Assembly (NCBI GenBank): GCA_021811265.1
Contig: JAJZPH010000014.1
Coordinates: forward strand, 1 to 43,382
Direction of reading: 5' to 3'
DNA: 43,382 nt
DNA from: a bacterium
Lineage (GTDB): Bacteria > Chlamydiota > Chlamydiia > Chlamydiales > SM23-39
Made by a program: the position numbers and the translations under genes. Shown here piece after piece: positions 31,206-39,396 of the stretch (position 1 is the first letter of the stretch; the number at the start of each line of letters is the position of its first letter). The notes under the pieces were generated by a model. That model was not told where the DNA came from. It worked only from the letters and a program-made list of their open reading frames with translations, and made no database searches.

Positions 31206-32048
31206 ATGAAAAAAATCAATCTACTTCCCAACATGATTACGGCTTTTGGGCTGGCATGTGGTCTTTTTGTCATTTTCAAAATAAACATGGTAGAGACGAC
31301 AGACAGCTATTACGAAGTGCTTAAAACATCTGCTTTTCTTTTGCTTGTGGCTGCTTTTGCCGATTTTATCGATGGTGCTGTAGCAAGGGCGTTGCATGCA
31401 GAGACAGAATTTGGGGTGATGTTTGATTCGATGGCCGACTCTATTTCGTTTGGCCTGGCGCCGTCTGTTTTGATGCTCAAAAGTCTTTCCTTGGAACAAG
31501 GAACATGGATTTCTTTTGTGGCCATTACGGGAGCGATGATCTTTTCTTTATGCGGAGTGCTGCGACTTGTGCGCTTCAATATTAAAGCTGCAGAAGCAAA
31601 GGGCAATTTTTTGCAAATGATCGAGCAAAAAAAGCATTTTACGGGTCTGCCGATACCAGCGGCTGCTGCGGCAGCAGTGGCAGCCAACCTGCTCTTTTTC
31701 GCACCCTTTTTAACCATTTTGCAAGAAGTTGCAGATATTACACGGGCTCTGATCTTGACAGGAGTCATGATTGTTTTGGGCTATCTGATGGTCAGCCATT
31801 GGAAATTTCCTAGTTTGAAAGGGCTCCATTTTCGCATTCCCTCTTTTTATCTGGCTTTTTTTACCGTTCTTTTGGCGATTTGTATTTTATATGGAATTTT
31901 GCACTACTTCCCTCTCCTCTTAGCAGTGGCATCATGGGGGTATGTATTGGTCGGTCTTAGCTTTGCAATCATCCGCTTGATTGCAGGAAAAAAATCAAAA
32001 ACACTCGAGGATTTTGAGCCTGAAGATGACGAGAGCGATTACGAATAG
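31206..32048 (+). CDS. pssA: CDP-diacylglycerol--serine O-phosphatidyltransferase PssA
   Basis: A 280-residue integral membrane enzyme that makes phosphatidylserine from CDP-diacylglycerol and serine, the precursor of phosphatidylethanolamine. The CDP-alcohol phosphatidyltransferase motif DG(x)2AR(x)8G(x)3D(x)3D is perfect: Asp56, Gly57, Ala60, Arg61, Gly70, Asp74, Asp78. LLPNMITAFGLACGL at the N-terminus and HFTGLPIPAAAAAA are typical of the bacterial PssA subclass. About seven to eight membrane helices and an acidic C-terminal tail are visible. AGGGA precedes the ATG. rmuC follows after 8 nt. Confidence 0.94.
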   Translation: MKKINLLPNMITAFGLACGLFVIFKINMVETTDSYYEVLKTSAFLLLVAAFADFIDGAVARALHAETEFGVMFDSMADSISFGLAPSVLMLKSLSLEQGTWISFVAITGAMIFSLCGVLRLVRFNIKAAEAKGNFLQMIEQKKHFTGLPIPAAAAAAVAANLLFFAPFLTILQEVADITRALILTGVMIVLGYLMVSHWKFPSLKGLHFRIPSFYLAFFTVLLAICILYGILHYFPLLLAVASWGYVLVGLSFAIIRLIAGKKSKTLEDFEPEDDESDYE

Positions 32049-32056
32049 GAAAGAGT

Positions 32057-33079
32057 ATGATTTTTGGCATTCTTGGTCTTGTTCTCTTTTTGCTAATTTT
32101 TTTGTTGTATCGACTGCAAAAAGTCAATAAGGAACATTTTCAGGTGCGCTCTTTGCAGGAGATCGAATTGCTGATTGCTCCTTTGAAAGAATCTTTGGCA
32201 CGCCTAGATGAACAGCAGGTGCGGTTGGAGAGGCAAAGAGAGGGATCTCATGTAGCTCTTTCTACGCAAATTCATGCCCTCTTGCAATCGGAAGCCTCTC
32301 TACGTAAAGAGGCCTCAGAACTTGCCAAAGCTCTGAAATCTCCCAATATCAGGGGATCTTGGGGGCAGCTGCATTTACGAAGGGTTGTAGAACTTGCCGG
32401 CCTTTCTCCTCATGCAGATTTTGCCGAGCAGCAAACGGCACGCACTCTTGATGGGGTGGTACGGCCCGATCTAATCATTCACCTGCCGCAGGAAAGGCAG
32501 ATCGTTATTGATGCCAAAACGCCACTGGATGCTTTTCATGAAGCAATGCTCGCTTCTGATGAGAGGATGCGGAAAGAAAAGCTTCTTCTTCACGTACAGC
32601 AGATCAAAAAGCAAATCAAAGAACTTTCTAGCAAAGAGTATTGGAAAGCATTTGCATGTGCTCCTGACTATGTGATTCTTTTTTTGCCATCAGAAGCATT
32701 TTTTAGCGCAGCGGTAGAGGTCGACAGTTCGATCATTGAAGAAGGAGCTTTGCAGAACGTGATGATTGCAACTCCAACCACGTTGATTGCGATTTTGCGA
32801 AGTATAAGTTTTGTGTGGAAGCAGGACTCTCTTTCAAAAAACGCAAAACAGGTGGCACAACTGGGAGGAGAGGTTTACGAAAGGCTTCTTGCAATGCAAG
32901 GGCATTTTATGAAACTGGGCAAATCCCTTTCCACTGCAATTGAGTCCTATAACCATGCTATGTCTTCTATGGAATCGCGTGTTCTTGTTTCCGCGCGCAA
33001 ACTCAAGGAAATGGGAGTCGCTAGGGGAGATAAAGAGATTGCAGAACTCTCTTCTATCGATCAAGACTTGCAAGAATAG
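32057..33079 (+). CDS. rmuC: RmuC-family protein
   Basis: A 340-residue protein: an N-terminal membrane anchor (2-18), a coiled coil to about 95, then the RmuC domain with RGSWGQLHLRRVVELAGL, RPDLIIHLP, VIDAKTPLDAF, KEYWKAF, YVILFLPSEAFF and ATPTTLIAILRSI. The domain is nuclease-like (PD-(D/E)xK related), and in E. coli loss of RmuC raises inversion at short inverted repeats. That is of interest here because the window is rich in such repeats. It is shorter than E. coli RmuC (475) at both ends. AGGAAAG precedes the start, 8 nt after pssA. Confidence 0.92.
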   Translation: MIFGILGLVLFLLIFLLYRLQKVNKEHFQVRSLQEIELLIAPLKESLARLDEQQVRLERQREGSHVALSTQIHALLQSEASLRKEASELAKALKSPNIRGSWGQLHLRRVVELAGLSPHADFAEQQTARTLDGVVRPDLIIHLPQERQIVIDAKTPLDAFHEAMLASDERMRKEKLLLHVQQIKKQIKELSSKEYWKAFACAPDYVILFLPSEAFFSAAVEVDSSIIEEGALQNVMIATPTTLIAILRSISFVWKQDSLSKNAKQVAQLGGEVYERLLAMQGHFMKLGKSLSTAIESYNHAMSSMESRVLVSARKLKEMGVARGDKEIAELSSIDQDLQE

Positions 33080-33122
33080 TTAAAAATGTTTATACCGAAA
33101 CTACTTAAATATGGAGGCATAG

Positions 33123-33653
33123 ATGATGAGAGAAAGCGCATTTGTACTGGATCACAAAGGTCTGCGAACAGTGATTGCAACTCTTGCTTTTACTGCTTTT
33201 GGAATCATGGCTCCTTTGATCCACCATCAGCTTGCGACGGGTATTTTAGTTAATGCTCTTCTCTTTAGTGCCGTGCGACTTTTAGGAGTGAGATCGGCAC
33301 TTTGTATCGCTCTTTTTCCAAGTCTTATGGCGCTGGCAGTAGGGTTAATTCCTCTTGCACAAAGCTCGGTAGTTGTTTGGGTCATTTTAAGTAATGCTCT
33401 ACTCGTCGTGCTTTTTCATTGGTTGAAAAGCAAGTTTTTGGGATTCCGTATCATTCTTTGCGGCGTTGCAAAGTTTCTCTTTCTTTTTCTGTTTGTATTG
33501 CCCTTTTTCTTAAACTTTTGTTCTCGAGAAGAGGCCAAAGTGCTCTGTGCTCTTTTCGGTGTTTCCCAGCTGATTACGGCTATCGGAGGAGGAGTTTTCT
33601 CCTTGGGAATTGTACGATTGTTGAAAAAAACTCCCTGGTTTTCTCTTTCTTGA
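33123..33653 (+). CDS. Small polytopic membrane protein, possibly ECF S-component-like
   Basis: A 176-residue protein with about five to six hydrophobic helices and few charges. GIMAPLIHHQLATGILVNAL, ALFPSLMALAVGLIP and ILSNALLVVL with their conserved small residues recall the S-component-like or 'iron hydrogenase'-annotated membrane proteins of about 170 residues found in anaerobes and Chlamydiae. No biochemical role can be assigned. GGAGGC precedes the start; two adjacent ATG codons (33123, 33126) are possible. It sits 43 nt after rmuC on the same strand and is followed by a long hairpin repeat that may end the transcript. Confidence 0.6.
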   Translation: MMRESAFVLDHKGLRTVIATLAFTAFGIMAPLIHHQLATGILVNALLFSAVRLLGVRSALCIALFPSLMALAVGLIPLAQSSVVVWVILSNALLVVLFHWLKSKFLGFRIILCGVAKFLFLFLFVLPFFLNFCSREEAKVLCALFGVSQLITAIGGGVFSLGIVRLLKKTPWFSLS

Positions 33654-33671
33654 CGCAACTTCCGCAGAAAC

Positions 33672-33745
33672 TATGCTCAAAACAACTTGAAAAATCGATT
33701 TTTGGTGTGCTCCAAAAGCCGGGTTTTCAAGTTGTTTTGAGCATA
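33672..33745. repeat. Complete 74-nt hairpin repeat, sequence variant of the dispersed family
   Basis: The arms TATGCTCAAAACAACTTGAA and its inverted counterpart (TTCAAGTTGTTTTGAGCATA) enclose TGTGCT. The inner parts AATCGATTTTTGG and CCAAAAGCCGGGTTTT are imperfectly paired. The layout matches the 121-180 copy (TATGCC, CAAAGAACTTGG, centre with GTGCTCC), but both arms have changed together (CTCAAAACAAC versus CCCAAAGAAC), so pairing is kept. It begins 19 bases after a stop codon and could act as a terminator. Confidence 0.85.
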
Positions 33746-33789
33746 CACCACATGCACGTGAGAGGTGCCACATGGTGTAGTGGTTCACT

Positions 33790-34995
33790 TTAATTGACGG
33801 AAGTCACGAAAAAAGCAGGGTAGGCAAAGTTGTGGTTCGCTCTCTGAGCTGCTTTGATCGTCACTTTTTTCCCGATATAAGGTGTCAGATCGACGCGTGT
33901 GCTGTAAAGAAAAGCGGTTGGCGCCGCATCTACTTTGAGGAGGAAATCTCCAGGAGGATCTTTCACAAGAGTTGTGTCATAGGATTCCACTACTCCCGAA
34001 AGTGTCTTGCCGTTGATTTCCTGTTCGAGGTAAAACTGTGCCATGTCTTTATCTGCATTGAGCTGGTGCCAAGCAGAAAAAAGCTCCTCTTCCATTGAAA
34101 GCCAGGCGCTCATTTTCTTGGTCAAAAGAGGGGTTTTTTCTGGGGGAAAAGAAGCTTTTGCTACGGGTTGTTTTTTGACGCTCTCTTCTTTTTTTGCATG
34201 TGTTTCTGCGCAGTTGGCATTTTTGGGAAGATCGAGTTTTGCTTCTAGAAAAGAGAGCTTTTTTTGCACATAGCTGTCTTGAAGAAGAGCTAGTCCTTCT
34301 TTGGCTTGGCGTATATGTTCGGGGAAATCGGTATAATTTTGGCAAATGGCTTCAAATTTGCCCGTGGCATCGTCAAGAGACATTTCATTATAGGGCTTTT
34401 TGCACTCTTCTTGCGCGGCAAAATAAGCGGATTGCAAAAGAAGTTCTACCTCTTGTTTGCGCGATTGTGTTTTAGAAAAGTACTCTTGATCTCCGACGTT
34501 TTCAACGAACTCCTTTGCGACGAAAAAGTGGGCAGTATTGGGAGGAGAGATTTCGAGCCATTTATCATCGGTGGCTGATACTTCTCCTTCTACATGATCT
34601 CCATGCATCAGTTGGCCAATAATGGGAGATTCCGTGTCGGGTTTTAGACGAATATTGATGCGGTTTGCTTCCACTGTGTTGTCGATTACGTAACTTCTGC
34701 AGACGAAAAATTTCATGTTTGCGGGTGGGGTTACGATCCAAAAATCACCCTCTTGTCCAGTGACAAGAACCAGATCGTTTTTCGCAAATTCTTGGACGAT
34801 GTGGCCATCAAGAGCTGGCCTACATCTCAAGCGTACTCGATTTTTAGTGATTTTTCCGGCAAAGTTTTCAAAAGAAGGGGCGGTGGGAATAGCGCCATTT
34901 TCTTTTGCAGGGGTTTGCTCTTGGGTGGCGCTAACTGCAGAGCCATATCCAAAGAGCGTTAGGGTAAAAATAAAAGAAAGAAGAAATTTCGGCAT
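33790..34995 (-). CDS. Exported protein with two bacterial SH3 domains
   Basis: A 401-residue protein with a Sec signal peptide (cleavage likely after VSA near residue 23). Two SH3b domains follow: about 48-105 (ITKNRVRLRCRPALDGHIV...FVCRSYV) and 108-165 (EANRINIRLKPDTESPIIG...HFFVAKEFV). They align with each other, so this is an internal duplication. Residues 170-300 are charged and helical. The C-terminal 90 residues (LSGVVESYD...VDLTPYIGKKVTIKA) form a beta-rich domain of unknown type. SH3b domains in periplasmic proteins usually bind peptidoglycan or proteins. No catalytic domain is seen. AAGGAGAT gives a strong start. Confidence 0.8.
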   Translation of the reverse strand: MPKFLLSFIFTLTLFGYGSAVSATQEQTPAKENGAIPTAPSFENFAGKITKNRVRLRCRPALDGHIVQEFAKNDLVLVTGQEGDFWIVTPPANMKFFVCRSYVIDNTVEANRINIRLKPDTESPIIGQLMHGDHVEGEVSATDDKWLEISPPNTAHFFVAKEFVENVGDQEYFSKTQSRKQEVELLLQSAYFAAQEECKKPYNEMSLDDATGKFEAICQNYTDFPEHIRQAKEGLALLQDSYVQKKLSFLEAKLDLPKNANCAETHAKKEESVKKQPVAKASFPPEKTPLLTKKMSAWLSMEEELFSAWHQLNADKDMAQFYLEQEINGKTLSGVVESYDTTLVKDPPGDFLLKVDAAPTAFLYSTRVDLTPYIGKKVTIKAAQRANHNFAYPAFFVTSVN

Positions 34996-35079
34996 TTTGA
35001 TCTCCTTAATAGAGCGCGATATCTTCCAAAATAATCAAGAGATTGCTTTTTCACAACTAGAATACGCAACAATATCGAC

Positions 35080-35101
35080 AGAACCTCGCTTTGTAGACAC
35101 C
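35080..35101. repeat. Half copy of the GTGTCTACAAA hairpin family
   Basis: GAACCTCGCTTTGTAGACACC matches the right half of the inverted repeat at 18972-19008 apart from a few bases. It lies immediately behind the stop codon of the minus-strand SWIM-like gene. Confidence 0.5.
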
Positions 35102-35104
35102 CTA

Positions 35105-35755
35105 TTAGCTATTTAAAACAGCGCGCAGATGCTCGCAGTTTTTTTCTCCGCAGGTGCAGCCGAAGGGATCTTTGAGATGGACGCGATACTGGTCATTGTG
35201 ATCAAGCGGGTTGGTGACGAGATAGAGGTGGTCTGAAGTTTCTTTGATTTCCCATGAACGGAAGGTAAGTTCTTTGTCCAAAACTTCTTCTTCTGGTGCA
35301 GAAGAGTCGGTTTTTGTTTCTCCCTTCAATGCTCTTGCAAATTGGCAGTAGGTGCAATTGCAATTGGGTTCGCCAGGCGGTAGATCGTCTGGCACTCCCA
35401 AGACTTTAGCAACACCTGTAAGCTTTTCTAGGATTTCTGGAGGCATATCGGGATTGTTGGCTTGTTCGGGATTATGCTGCATCATGCCGCCCAGTGTTTC
35501 GATTCCGCTGCCCGGTTGCAAGGGAAATCCAAAGCGAAATTGCATTGGGTTTGCTTTTTTTTCTAGAACTTGCGCGTGGGTTGTAAAAATATTTTGAAGA
35601 ATGGCTGGATCTAAATGTGGTATTTCTACTTTGGCACCGCTTTTTAGTAGTACGACTAAGCTCGAGCCTACCACAGAGAGAGACTCGATGTGTTCCCAGC
35701 CGGTGGAAATGTAGGGTGGAATATGGAGGAGGGAGTCATTGATTTTAATGTTCAT
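35105..35755 (-). CDS. Putative zinc-binding protein with SWIM-like C-terminal motif
   Basis: A 216-residue protein without a signal peptide. Residues 1-65 look like a small beta domain (SLSVVGSSLVVLLKSGAKVEI). The middle holds a Cys cluster CNCTYCQFA at about 132-140. The C-terminus reads GCTCGEKNCEHLRAVL, matching the SWIM zinc-finger pattern CxC...CxH. SWIM motifs bind DNA or proteins in otherwise unrelated families. I do not recognise the rest; it may be a conserved chlamydial protein. Start at 35755 with an AAGGCGG leader. Single gene, divergent from the PhoH-like gene. Confidence 0.6.
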   Translation of the reverse strand: MNIKINDSLLHIPPYISTGWEHIESLSVVGSSLVVLLKSGAKVEIPHLDPAILQNIFTTHAQVLEKKANPMQFRFGFPLQPGSGIETLGGMMQHNPEQANNPDMPPEILEKLTGVAKVLGVPDDLPPGEPNCNCTYCQFARALKGETKTDSSAPEEEVLDKELTFRSWEIKETSDHLYLVTNPLDHNDQYRVHLKDPFGCTCGEKNCEHLRAVLNS

Positions 35756-36008
35756 ACGAGCCGCCTTTTTTCATTAGATATGTTTCATTATAACTTTTTT
35801 GCCCAATCAGAGTCAATATTTTTTAGCACTCTTCAGCGTCGTCTGCTTAAAATTGTTTTAACTTGCTGATTTTAAGTCTATTTTTTTTGTATGTCGAAAA
35901 AATTTGAAAAAAAAGTTGTGCCCATTTTTGCAATTCTTATATTTTCCCAATTAGAGCCCGAAAAAGATGCTTTTCACAAGGCTCGCGCAAGACGCGAAGG
36001 AGTATTTC

Positions 36009-37316
36009 ATGAAAACTTTTATCCTCGACACGAATGTTTTACTGCACGATCCTTCTGCAATTGTAAAATTTCATCACAATGAGGTGATTCTTCCTCTTTC
36101 TGTTTTGGAAGAGCTTGATGCGATGAAGCGCATCATGGATGAAAGAGGAAAAAATGCCAGAGCAGTGATCCGATACATCGACTCATTGAAGAAGGGACAC
36201 AGAGGAGAGTTTTTGGAAGGGATCCATCTTGCCGAAGGACCTGTCGTCAAAATTTTTCTGGATGGCAAAATTAGGCGCGAAGAAGATTTCCCTTTTTCTC
36301 TGGATAGTTCTACTGGGAAAATTTTACATATTGCCTTTCATTTAAAAAAACAGGGAAAAAAGGTCATTTTGGTCTCCAAAGACTTTGTGGCGCGGGTCAA
36401 GGCAGAATCTATCTTCTTGGATGCAGAGGATTATGAAAATCTAAAAGTCTCTTTTCGCACAATCTATCGAGGACTTACAAAAGTAGAAGTTGAGAAAAAG
36501 CAGATCGATCTTTTTTATAAAGAAGGACGCATACAGCTAGAAAATAGGGAATTTTTTTCCAACGAATATTACTTGATGCTGAGCCCTGAAAACAGCTCTG
36601 CTCTTTGCCGCTACAATGCTCACAGTAGGCAGCTAGAGCCTCTTTTACAAATGAAAAAGGATATTTGGGGCGTGCTGCCGCTCAATGTGGAACAAAGGTG
36701 CGCAATAGACCTTTTGTTTCGAGACGATATTTCTCTCGTTACCTTAATGGGACCGGCAGGCACCGGAAAAACGCTTTTAGCTCTCGCTGCAGCAATGAGC
36801 AAAGTGTTCGATGAAGCACGCTACCATAAGATCCTGGTTTCAAGACCCATTGTTCCTTTGGGAAAAGATATTGGATATCTTCCCGGCACAAAAGAAGAAA
36901 AACTCTATCATTGGATGCAACCTATTTATGATAATCTGGAACTGCTCTGCTCTTCTTCTACGGAAAGCGGTAGCGAGTCGGTGTTTGACTGGATTACAAA
37001 AAGCAAAAAACTAGAAATGGAAGCGGTCACTTATATTCGGGGGCGCACACTGCCTAAAATCTTCATGATCATCGATGAAGCACAAAATCTCACTCCTCAT
37101 GAGGTCAAAACAATTATTTCTCGAGCAGGGAAGGGAACCAAAGTGGTGTTAACAGGCGATCCGACCCAGATCGATAACCCCTATCTCGACCAAGATTCTA
37201 ATGGTCTGACCTATACTGTGAGTCGTTTCAAAGGACAAAAAATGTTTGGCCACATGTTCCTAGACAAAACAGAACGCTCAGAGCTTGCTGCCACAGCAGC
37301 TGAAATTATGAATTAG
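36009..37316 (+). CDS. PIN-PhoH family ATPase (YlaK/PhoH2-like)
   Basis: A 435-residue two-domain protein. Residues 1-140 form a PIN nuclease domain (TFILDTNVLLHDP with the acidic first motif, LEELD, VSKDFVARVKA). The C-terminal half is a PhoH ATPase with Walker A GPAGTGKT, SRPIVPLGKDIGYLPG, Walker B FMIIDEAQN and VLTGDPTQID. PhoH2 proteins of this layout are reported to unwind and cleave RNA. The likely role here is RNA turnover in the cytoplasm. The start is the ATG of KTFILDT, preceded by GGAG. An ATG 14 codons upstream lacks a ribosome site. A dispersed repeat begins five bases after the stop. Confidence 0.92.
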   Translation: MKTFILDTNVLLHDPSAIVKFHHNEVILPLSVLEELDAMKRIMDERGKNARAVIRYIDSLKKGHRGEFLEGIHLAEGPVVKIFLDGKIRREEDFPFSLDSSTGKILHIAFHLKKQGKKVILVSKDFVARVKAESIFLDAEDYENLKVSFRTIYRGLTKVEVEKKQIDLFYKEGRIQLENREFFSNEYYLMLSPENSSALCRYNAHSRQLEPLLQMKKDIWGVLPLNVEQRCAIDLLFRDDISLVTLMGPAGTGKTLLALAAAMSKVFDEARYHKILVSRPIVPLGKDIGYLPGTKEEKLYHWMQPIYDNLELLCSSSTESGSESVFDWITKSKKLEMEAVTYIRGRTLPKIFMIIDEAQNLTPHEVKTIISRAGKGTKVVLTGDPTQIDNPYLDQDSNGLTYTVSRFKGQKMFGHMFLDKTERSELAATAAEIMN

Positions 37317-37320
37317 GGGT

Positions 37321-37367
37321 TATACACAAAGAACTTGGAAAATCGGTTTCTGGAGCACGCCAAAAAC
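37321..37367. repeat. Dispersed hairpin repeat, extended half copy
   Basis: TATACACAAAGAACTTGG, then AAAATCGGTTTCTGGAGC, then ACGCCAAAAAC. It is the longest match to the 121-180 copy (reverse complement, through GGAGCACG and CAAAAAC). The right arm is missing. It begins at TA, directly behind the PhoH-like stop, and lies 77 bases from the IS630 remnant. Confidence 0.8.
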
Positions 37368-37443
37368 TAGGCTGGCTGTACGTTATGCGTAGGATGCACT
37401 CCATTTATGAAACCGATCGTTTCATCCTTAGGCAAAGTCTGTT

Positions 37444-37773
37444 TTAGTTTCTCGTATTCTTAGCCAGCCACTCTCTTTGTTGCGGCTCATAGGCCTTACC
37501 AGGAATTATTGTTGGCTTTTTGTAAGAAAACCCATGTCGTTGAAGCCAGTTGCGCATTCCGGGAACCGTATAAGCAATGGCTCCGGAAGTGTTCTTCAAG
37601 TTGTACAGACTGCTCGACAGAAAGCTTCTCGACTGACCCATCGCTTTCGGGCTTTAATTTCTTGGATTCTCTGTATTCAAAAAGGTGTTCTCGAAACTGC
37701 GTCATCAGAAAGAAATAAAGCCTCTGCTATCGCAGGAATGGACCAACCTTATTTTCATTCACGACTGGTATAG
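37444..37773 (-). pseudogene. IS630-family transposase remnant (N-terminal HTH region, multiply frameshifted)
   Basis: Read on the minus strand, pieces of one IS630 orfA appear in successive frames: VNENK, then GWSIPAIAEALFLSDDAVSR, then HLFEYRESKKLKPES with LSVEQSVQLEEHFRSH, then AYTVPGMRNWLQRHGFSYKKP. This is the order of the helix-turn-helix half of IS630 transposases (GWS..IAEAL..., YTV.G...WL.RHGFSYKKP). At least three frameshifts separate the pieces, and the DDE catalytic half is missing. It cannot encode an active enzyme. It separates the PhoH-like gene from the arginine cluster. Confidence 0.8.
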
Positions 37774-37839
37774 ATGTTAAAAAAATGTTCGCAAATATTT
37801 TTTAATTCACGTATGGATAAAAAAAAGAGGGGAATCAAC

Positions 37840-39381
37840 ATGGCCAAAAAACTAGAAAAAAAAATAGGTCTCATCACGCTCACCTGTATCGGCGTTGGAG
37901 GAATTATTGGGTCGGGAATCTTTGCCATGCCAGCTGTCATGGGAGCTGTTGCGGGACCTGGATTGATTTTGGGCATTCTAATTGCTGGAATCATTTCTCT
38001 TTTCTTAGCTCTTTCGTACGCGGAGCTGGGAGCTACCTATCCACTTGAGGGGGGAACATATGCTTTGCCTCGGCTAGCAATGGGAAATTTGGGTGGTTTT
38101 GTCACCGGATGGGGATATTTTATTTATCTTTTTACGGGGACGGCCGCTATTATCAATATTTTTGTCGTCTATCTGGGATATTATATTCCTGGACTTGTAG
38201 AAAAAGAGACCCTCACTCCCTTGGGAATTGCCATTGCAGTTGCTGTGCTTTGGGCTTTTACGATCATCAATATTTATAACGTGCGATGGGGGGGCGTTTA
38301 CAGCGTTGTAACGACGATTGGCAAATTGATTCCGATGATTTTTTTCGCCCTCGTCGGGCTTGCCTATTTCCATGGAGACAACTTCTTTCCCTTTATGCCT
38401 TTTGGGATGGAGGGTGTCACATTGGCCACAACTTTGTTTTTTTGGTCCTACACAGGATTTGAAGCACTTGTAGTTCCTGCGGGGGAAGTAAGAAACCCCT
38501 CTAGAACCATTCCTTTGGCAATGATCTTGACCATGCTCGTGACTATTTTCGTCTATCTTCTCATCGCTGTGGTTTTTGTGGGAATGCTCGATTGGCAAGG
38601 TTTGCACATTGCTGCGAAATCTTGGAAAGACCTTGTACTACTTTCTTCTCCTTTGGCAAATGCAGCCCATGGAATTTCTCTTCCTTGGCTTGCAGTCATT
38701 GTTACGATCGGAGCGATTATTGCGACCGGAGGAAGCGGCGGAACCTGGGTGCTGATCCAAGGAAGAATGCCTTTTGCTATGGCAGAAGATAATCTTTTTT
38801 GGTCCCAAATGTCTAAAGTGCATCCTAAGTTTAACACTCCAGCTCTTTCTCTGATCTTTACCTCTTTTTTGAGCACGCTGGTTTTGGTGCTCATTCCCCA
38901 TTTCCCCTCCGTTGCTCTCATTGCATCGGTAGCTGTTGTGCTTCCTTGTGCAGCTGCGGTTTTGTCTCTTGTGATTTTACGAAAAACCGATTCCGCAGCC
39001 ACTCGGCCCTTCAAGATTCCATTTGTGAAGATTTTTAGCGCCATTGGTTTTATTTTTGCGACTCTTCTGATCTACTGGGCTTCATGGCCATGGACCATGG
39101 TGGGTGTTTTGCTTCTTCTCACGGGATATCCTGCATTTTTATTTGTGAAGGTACGAGAGAAAGAAATACGAAGGACTCTTTGGATTCCCGTCTATCTTTT
39201 GGGGATACTCCTTTTATCTTTTCTGGGAGATCCAAAATTTGTTTTCAATAATTTTACTCCCTGGGCGCCACAAGGAATTTTTATGATGCCATGGGATGTT
39301 GTTGTGCTTGCGCTTTTTGCATTGGTGATTTTCTTCTGGGCATACAGGGAAAATGCGCAAGCAAAACCTAAAATTCAGTAA
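37840..39381 (+). CDS. APC-superfamily amino acid permease, probable arginine/ornithine antiporter
   Basis: A 513-residue protein with about twelve membrane segments. GVGGIIGSGIFAMPA in helix 1 is the APC substrate-binding glycine stretch, followed by YAELGATYPLEGGTY and FFWSYTGFEALVVPAGEVRNPSRTIP in helix 6. It belongs to the basic amino acid/polyamine antiporter branch (AdiC/CadB/AaxC-like), not the ArcD family proper. Next to arcA and arcC it most likely swaps arginine for ornithine (or citrulline). The start is ATG 37840, preceded by AGGGGAAT; an in-frame ATG at 37774 falls in the IS remnant. arcA begins 15 nt downstream. Confidence 0.85.
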   Translation: MAKKLEKKIGLITLTCIGVGGIIGSGIFAMPAVMGAVAGPGLILGILIAGIISLFLALSYAELGATYPLEGGTYALPRLAMGNLGGFVTGWGYFIYLFTGTAAIINIFVVYLGYYIPGLVEKETLTPLGIAIAVAVLWAFTIINIYNVRWGGVYSVVTTIGKLIPMIFFALVGLAYFHGDNFFPFMPFGMEGVTLATTLFFWSYTGFEALVVPAGEVRNPSRTIPLAMILTMLVTIFVYLLIAVVFVGMLDWQGLHIAAKSWKDLVLLSSPLANAAHGISLPWLAVIVTIGAIIATGGSGGTWVLIQGRMPFAMAEDNLFWSQMSKVHPKFNTPALSLIFTSFLSTLVLVLIPHFPSVALIASVAVVLPCAAAVLSLVILRKTDSAATRPFKIPFVKIFSAIGFIFATLLIYWASWPWTMVGVLLLLTGYPAFLFVKVREKEIRRTLWIPVYLLGILLLSFLGDPKFVFNNFTPWAPQGIFMMPWDVVVLALFALVIFFWAYRENAQAKPKIQ

Positions 39382-39396
39382 AAAAAAGGCAGGTAT

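Noticed and set aside
121..37367. CRISPR array
   Set aside because: The repeats are scattered, in both orientations, without regular spacers or cas genes.
37477..37773. Plus-strand 98-codon open frame
   Set aside because: It is the opposite-strand shadow of the IS630 remnant; the conserved transposase motifs are on the minus strand.
38074..38607. 177-codon minus-strand frame
   Set aside because: Antisense to the APC permease; His/Asn-rich shadow sequence.
37840..39381. Naming the permease arcD
   Set aside because: It is an APC-superfamily protein, not a member of the ArcD family; only the neighbourhood suggests arginine/ornithine exchange.
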